This document shows, in pieces, positions 62,927 through 64,000 of a stretch of DNA of 64,000 bases (position 1 is its first letter; the number at the start of each line of letters is the position of its first letter). Both the position numbers and the translations under genes were made by a program. The stretch covers positions 992,001-1,056,000 of the forward strand of contig JABTUL010000002.1 in the NCBI GenBank assembly GCA_015075425.1. The letters are read 5' to 3'. The notes beneath the pieces are model-generated. The model saw only the letters and a list, made by a program, of their open reading frames with translations. It ran no database searches and had not been told where the DNA came from. This stretch comes from Spirochaetales bacterium (GTDB lineage: Bacteria > Spirochaetota > Leptospiria > Leptospirales > Leptonemataceae).

Positions 62927-63819
62927 ATCAGGTCCTGGACCTGGGCCACTACTTTGAACTCAGGTCCGGTCAGAGCCGGGCTCGTATATTAAAAAAAGGA
63001 AATAATTTATTTTCTCTGAAAAATGATGGGGAGCCGAACTGGATGTATTTCCCCTTTGTCCCGGAGCGCCCGGAAAGTCCGCTTCTTGCCGGGAATCCCT
63101 TCCTTTTTCCCTGGGCCAATCGGCTGCAGAGCGATGGATTTTCTTTCCAGGGACGATTCTATCCCGTGCAACCGCTACTGCGTGATGGCCGGGGACTGCC
63201 GCTGCACGGGCTGGTTCTCGATCAGGTCTGGACGCAATTTTCCGATCAGACTCCGGATTATGCCCGTCTGGACAGCCGCGTTATCTGGAATGAGAGTCAT
63301 CCGGGTTTTGCCTCTTTTCCTTTTGAACAGGAGATCAGCATCAGCCACATTCTTACTCCCGGTTGTTTACAAATACGAACTGTTATAAAGAACACAGGAA
63401 ATGTGCCGCTGCCCGTTAGCTTTGGATTTCATCCCTATTTTTTGTGCGATGTGGAGCGTGAAGCGGTGCGCATCGGGCTCCCGGATGCCCGCTATCTAAA
63501 GCTTGATGAGCGGCTGCTACCCCTTGATGCCACGACACCCGTTCTTGAGCCGTGGCTCGCGCTTCCAGAACTGCTGGACACCGGATTGACGCAAATGTCT
63601 CCTGATGCAGTTTTTGTACTCCGAGCGGCTGAGCGGGAACTCCGGCTGGAGTTGGGGGAGGGCTTTTCCACTTTCTGGTTGTATTCGCCGGCCGGGCCGC
63701 ACTGCGACTTTGTATGCCTGGAACCCATGGTGGCGCCGGCCAACGCGCTGTGCCTGGAGAGAACTCCGGTAACCCATCCAGGCCAGAGCTACCTGGCAGC
63801 ATTCCGCATTCAGTTTTAA
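62911..63819 (+). CDS. Aldose 1-epimerase-like protein
   Basis: 302 residues of the galactose mutarotase fold. NPFLFPWANRLQSDGF is the substrate loop, LPLHGLVLDQ holds one catalytic His, SFGFHPYFLCD the second, and FVCLEPMVAPANAL the catalytic Glu. It may equilibrate sugar anomers, or act on a sugar phosphate like YeaD; the substrate is open. Its stop overlaps the stop of the next, convergent gene. Confidence 0.87.
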   Translation: MERPLNQVLDLGHYFELRSGQSRARILKKGNNLFSLKNDGEPNWMYFPFVPERPESPLLAGNPFLFPWANRLQSDGFSFQGRFYPVQPLLRDGRGLPLHGLVLDQVWTQFSDQTPDYARLDSRVIWNESHPGFASFPFEQEISISHILTPGCLQIRTVIKNTGNVPLPVSFGFHPYFLCDVEREAVRIGLPDARYLKLDERLLPLDATTPVLEPWLALPELLDTGLTQMSPDAVFVLRAAERELRLELGEGFSTFWLYSPAGPHCDFVCLEPMVAPANALCLERTPVTHPGQSYLAAFRIQF

Positions 63820-64000
63820 TCCACAAGTTTGCCCGGATTCATGATGCCGGCAGGGTCCAGGGCAGCTTTGAAATCCGTGATCCATTTGTAAGCTGTCGGA
63901 TTGGATTTCTTAAAAAAACTTTTATGGTCTACCCCGATTCCATGGTGATGGCTGATATTGCCACCACTGCGAATCACAGCTGCAGATACGGCGTCCTTGA
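63816..64000 (-). CDS. FAD-linked oxidase C-terminus, AGPS-like (partial)
   Basis: Only the last ~61 codons are in the window. They read VIRSGGNISHHHGIGVDHKS and later LDPAGIMNPGKLVD, the typical end of VAO-type FAD enzymes. The triple His with GxG is the signature of alkylglycerone-phosphate synthases, which make ether lipids from acyl-DHAP; glycolate-oxidase-like enzymes have a similar tail. The stop TAA is at 63816-63818. The rest of the gene lies beyond the right edge. Confidence 0.8.
   Translation of the reverse strand, partial: KDAVSAAVIRSGGNISHHHGIGVDHKSFFKKSNPTAYKWITDFKAALDPAGIMNPGKLVD

Overview
The window reads as a chromosome segment of a spirochaete of the order Leptospirales. The base composition looks clearly above 50% G+C (not computed), so a Leptonema- or Turneriella-like genus fits better than Leptospira; this is inference. 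Supporting signs are many lipoproteins with relaxed lipoboxes, an LpxC (so an outer membrane with lipid A), an OmpL47-type repeat protein, a Loa22-like OmpA lipoprotein, and an unusually dense set of 7TMR-DISM receptors, class III cyclases, SpoIIE phosphatases, STAS proteins and cyclic-nucleotide-binding proteins. No rRNA, tRNA or CRISPR array was seen.

Layout. 1-4072: tail of a papain-like peptidase, an OmpA-like lipoprotein, then pseudouridine synthase, trypsin-like protease and lpxC. 4169-9758: a coupled operon of a membrane SpoIIE-TPR phosphatase, a HAMP protein and an adenosine-deaminase-family enzyme, followed by a lipoprotein. 9789-13233: cysH with a GNAT-nitrilase fusion on the minus strand, and a divergent membrane acyltransferase. 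13276-19452: leuS, a 7TMR-DISM/GAF adenylate cyclase and a Tas-like aldo/keto reductase interrupted by an in-frame stop. 19532-26334: a secreted Cys-rich hydrolase with a membrane-anchored neighbour, an alpha/beta hydrolase, an OmpL47-like protein, ilvE and an amino acid permease. 26312-31355: a minus-strand operon of dehydrogenase, GT39 glycosyltransferase, PAP2 phosphatase, PAS-cyclase and STAS protein.

31396-38407: an M23 peptidase and RNase HI that share their start-codon bases, then a complete ISKra4-type insertion sequence (33031-34494) with 21-bp inverted repeats and a 9-bp target duplication. The IS sits just upstream of an operon encoding a degenerate amidohydrolase, a cNMP-binding TPR protein and a Crp/Fnr regulator; a DMT transporter follows. 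38462-47487: a small secreted protein, a second SpoIIE-TPR receptor, a VapBC-like module, apaG, a STAS protein and a hybrid histidine kinase whose C-terminal SpoIIE domain is split over two reading frames. 47527-59787: mnmA, a seven-gene minus-strand operon (mutL, coaC, coaB, nucleosidase, TPR plus Mrr-like protein, lipoprotein, membrane protein), an oxidoreductase and two glycosyltransferases. 59874-64000: a beta-propeller lipoprotein, an M28 peptidase with PDZ, an aldose epimerase and the end of an AGPS-like FAD oxidase.

The genes are very tightly packed. Most operons use ATGA, GTGA or TGATG overlaps, at least seven convergent pairs overlap at their tails, and four divergent pairs have touching or overlapping start regions. 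The unifying theme is signal transduction: three proteins carry a 7TMR-DISM sensor with three different outputs (adenylate cyclase, SpoIIE-TPR, and HK-REC-SpoIIE), and cyclases, cNMP readers, phosphatases and STAS proteins are all present. No anti-sigma kinase or sigma factor that would complete a partner-switching circuit lies in the window.
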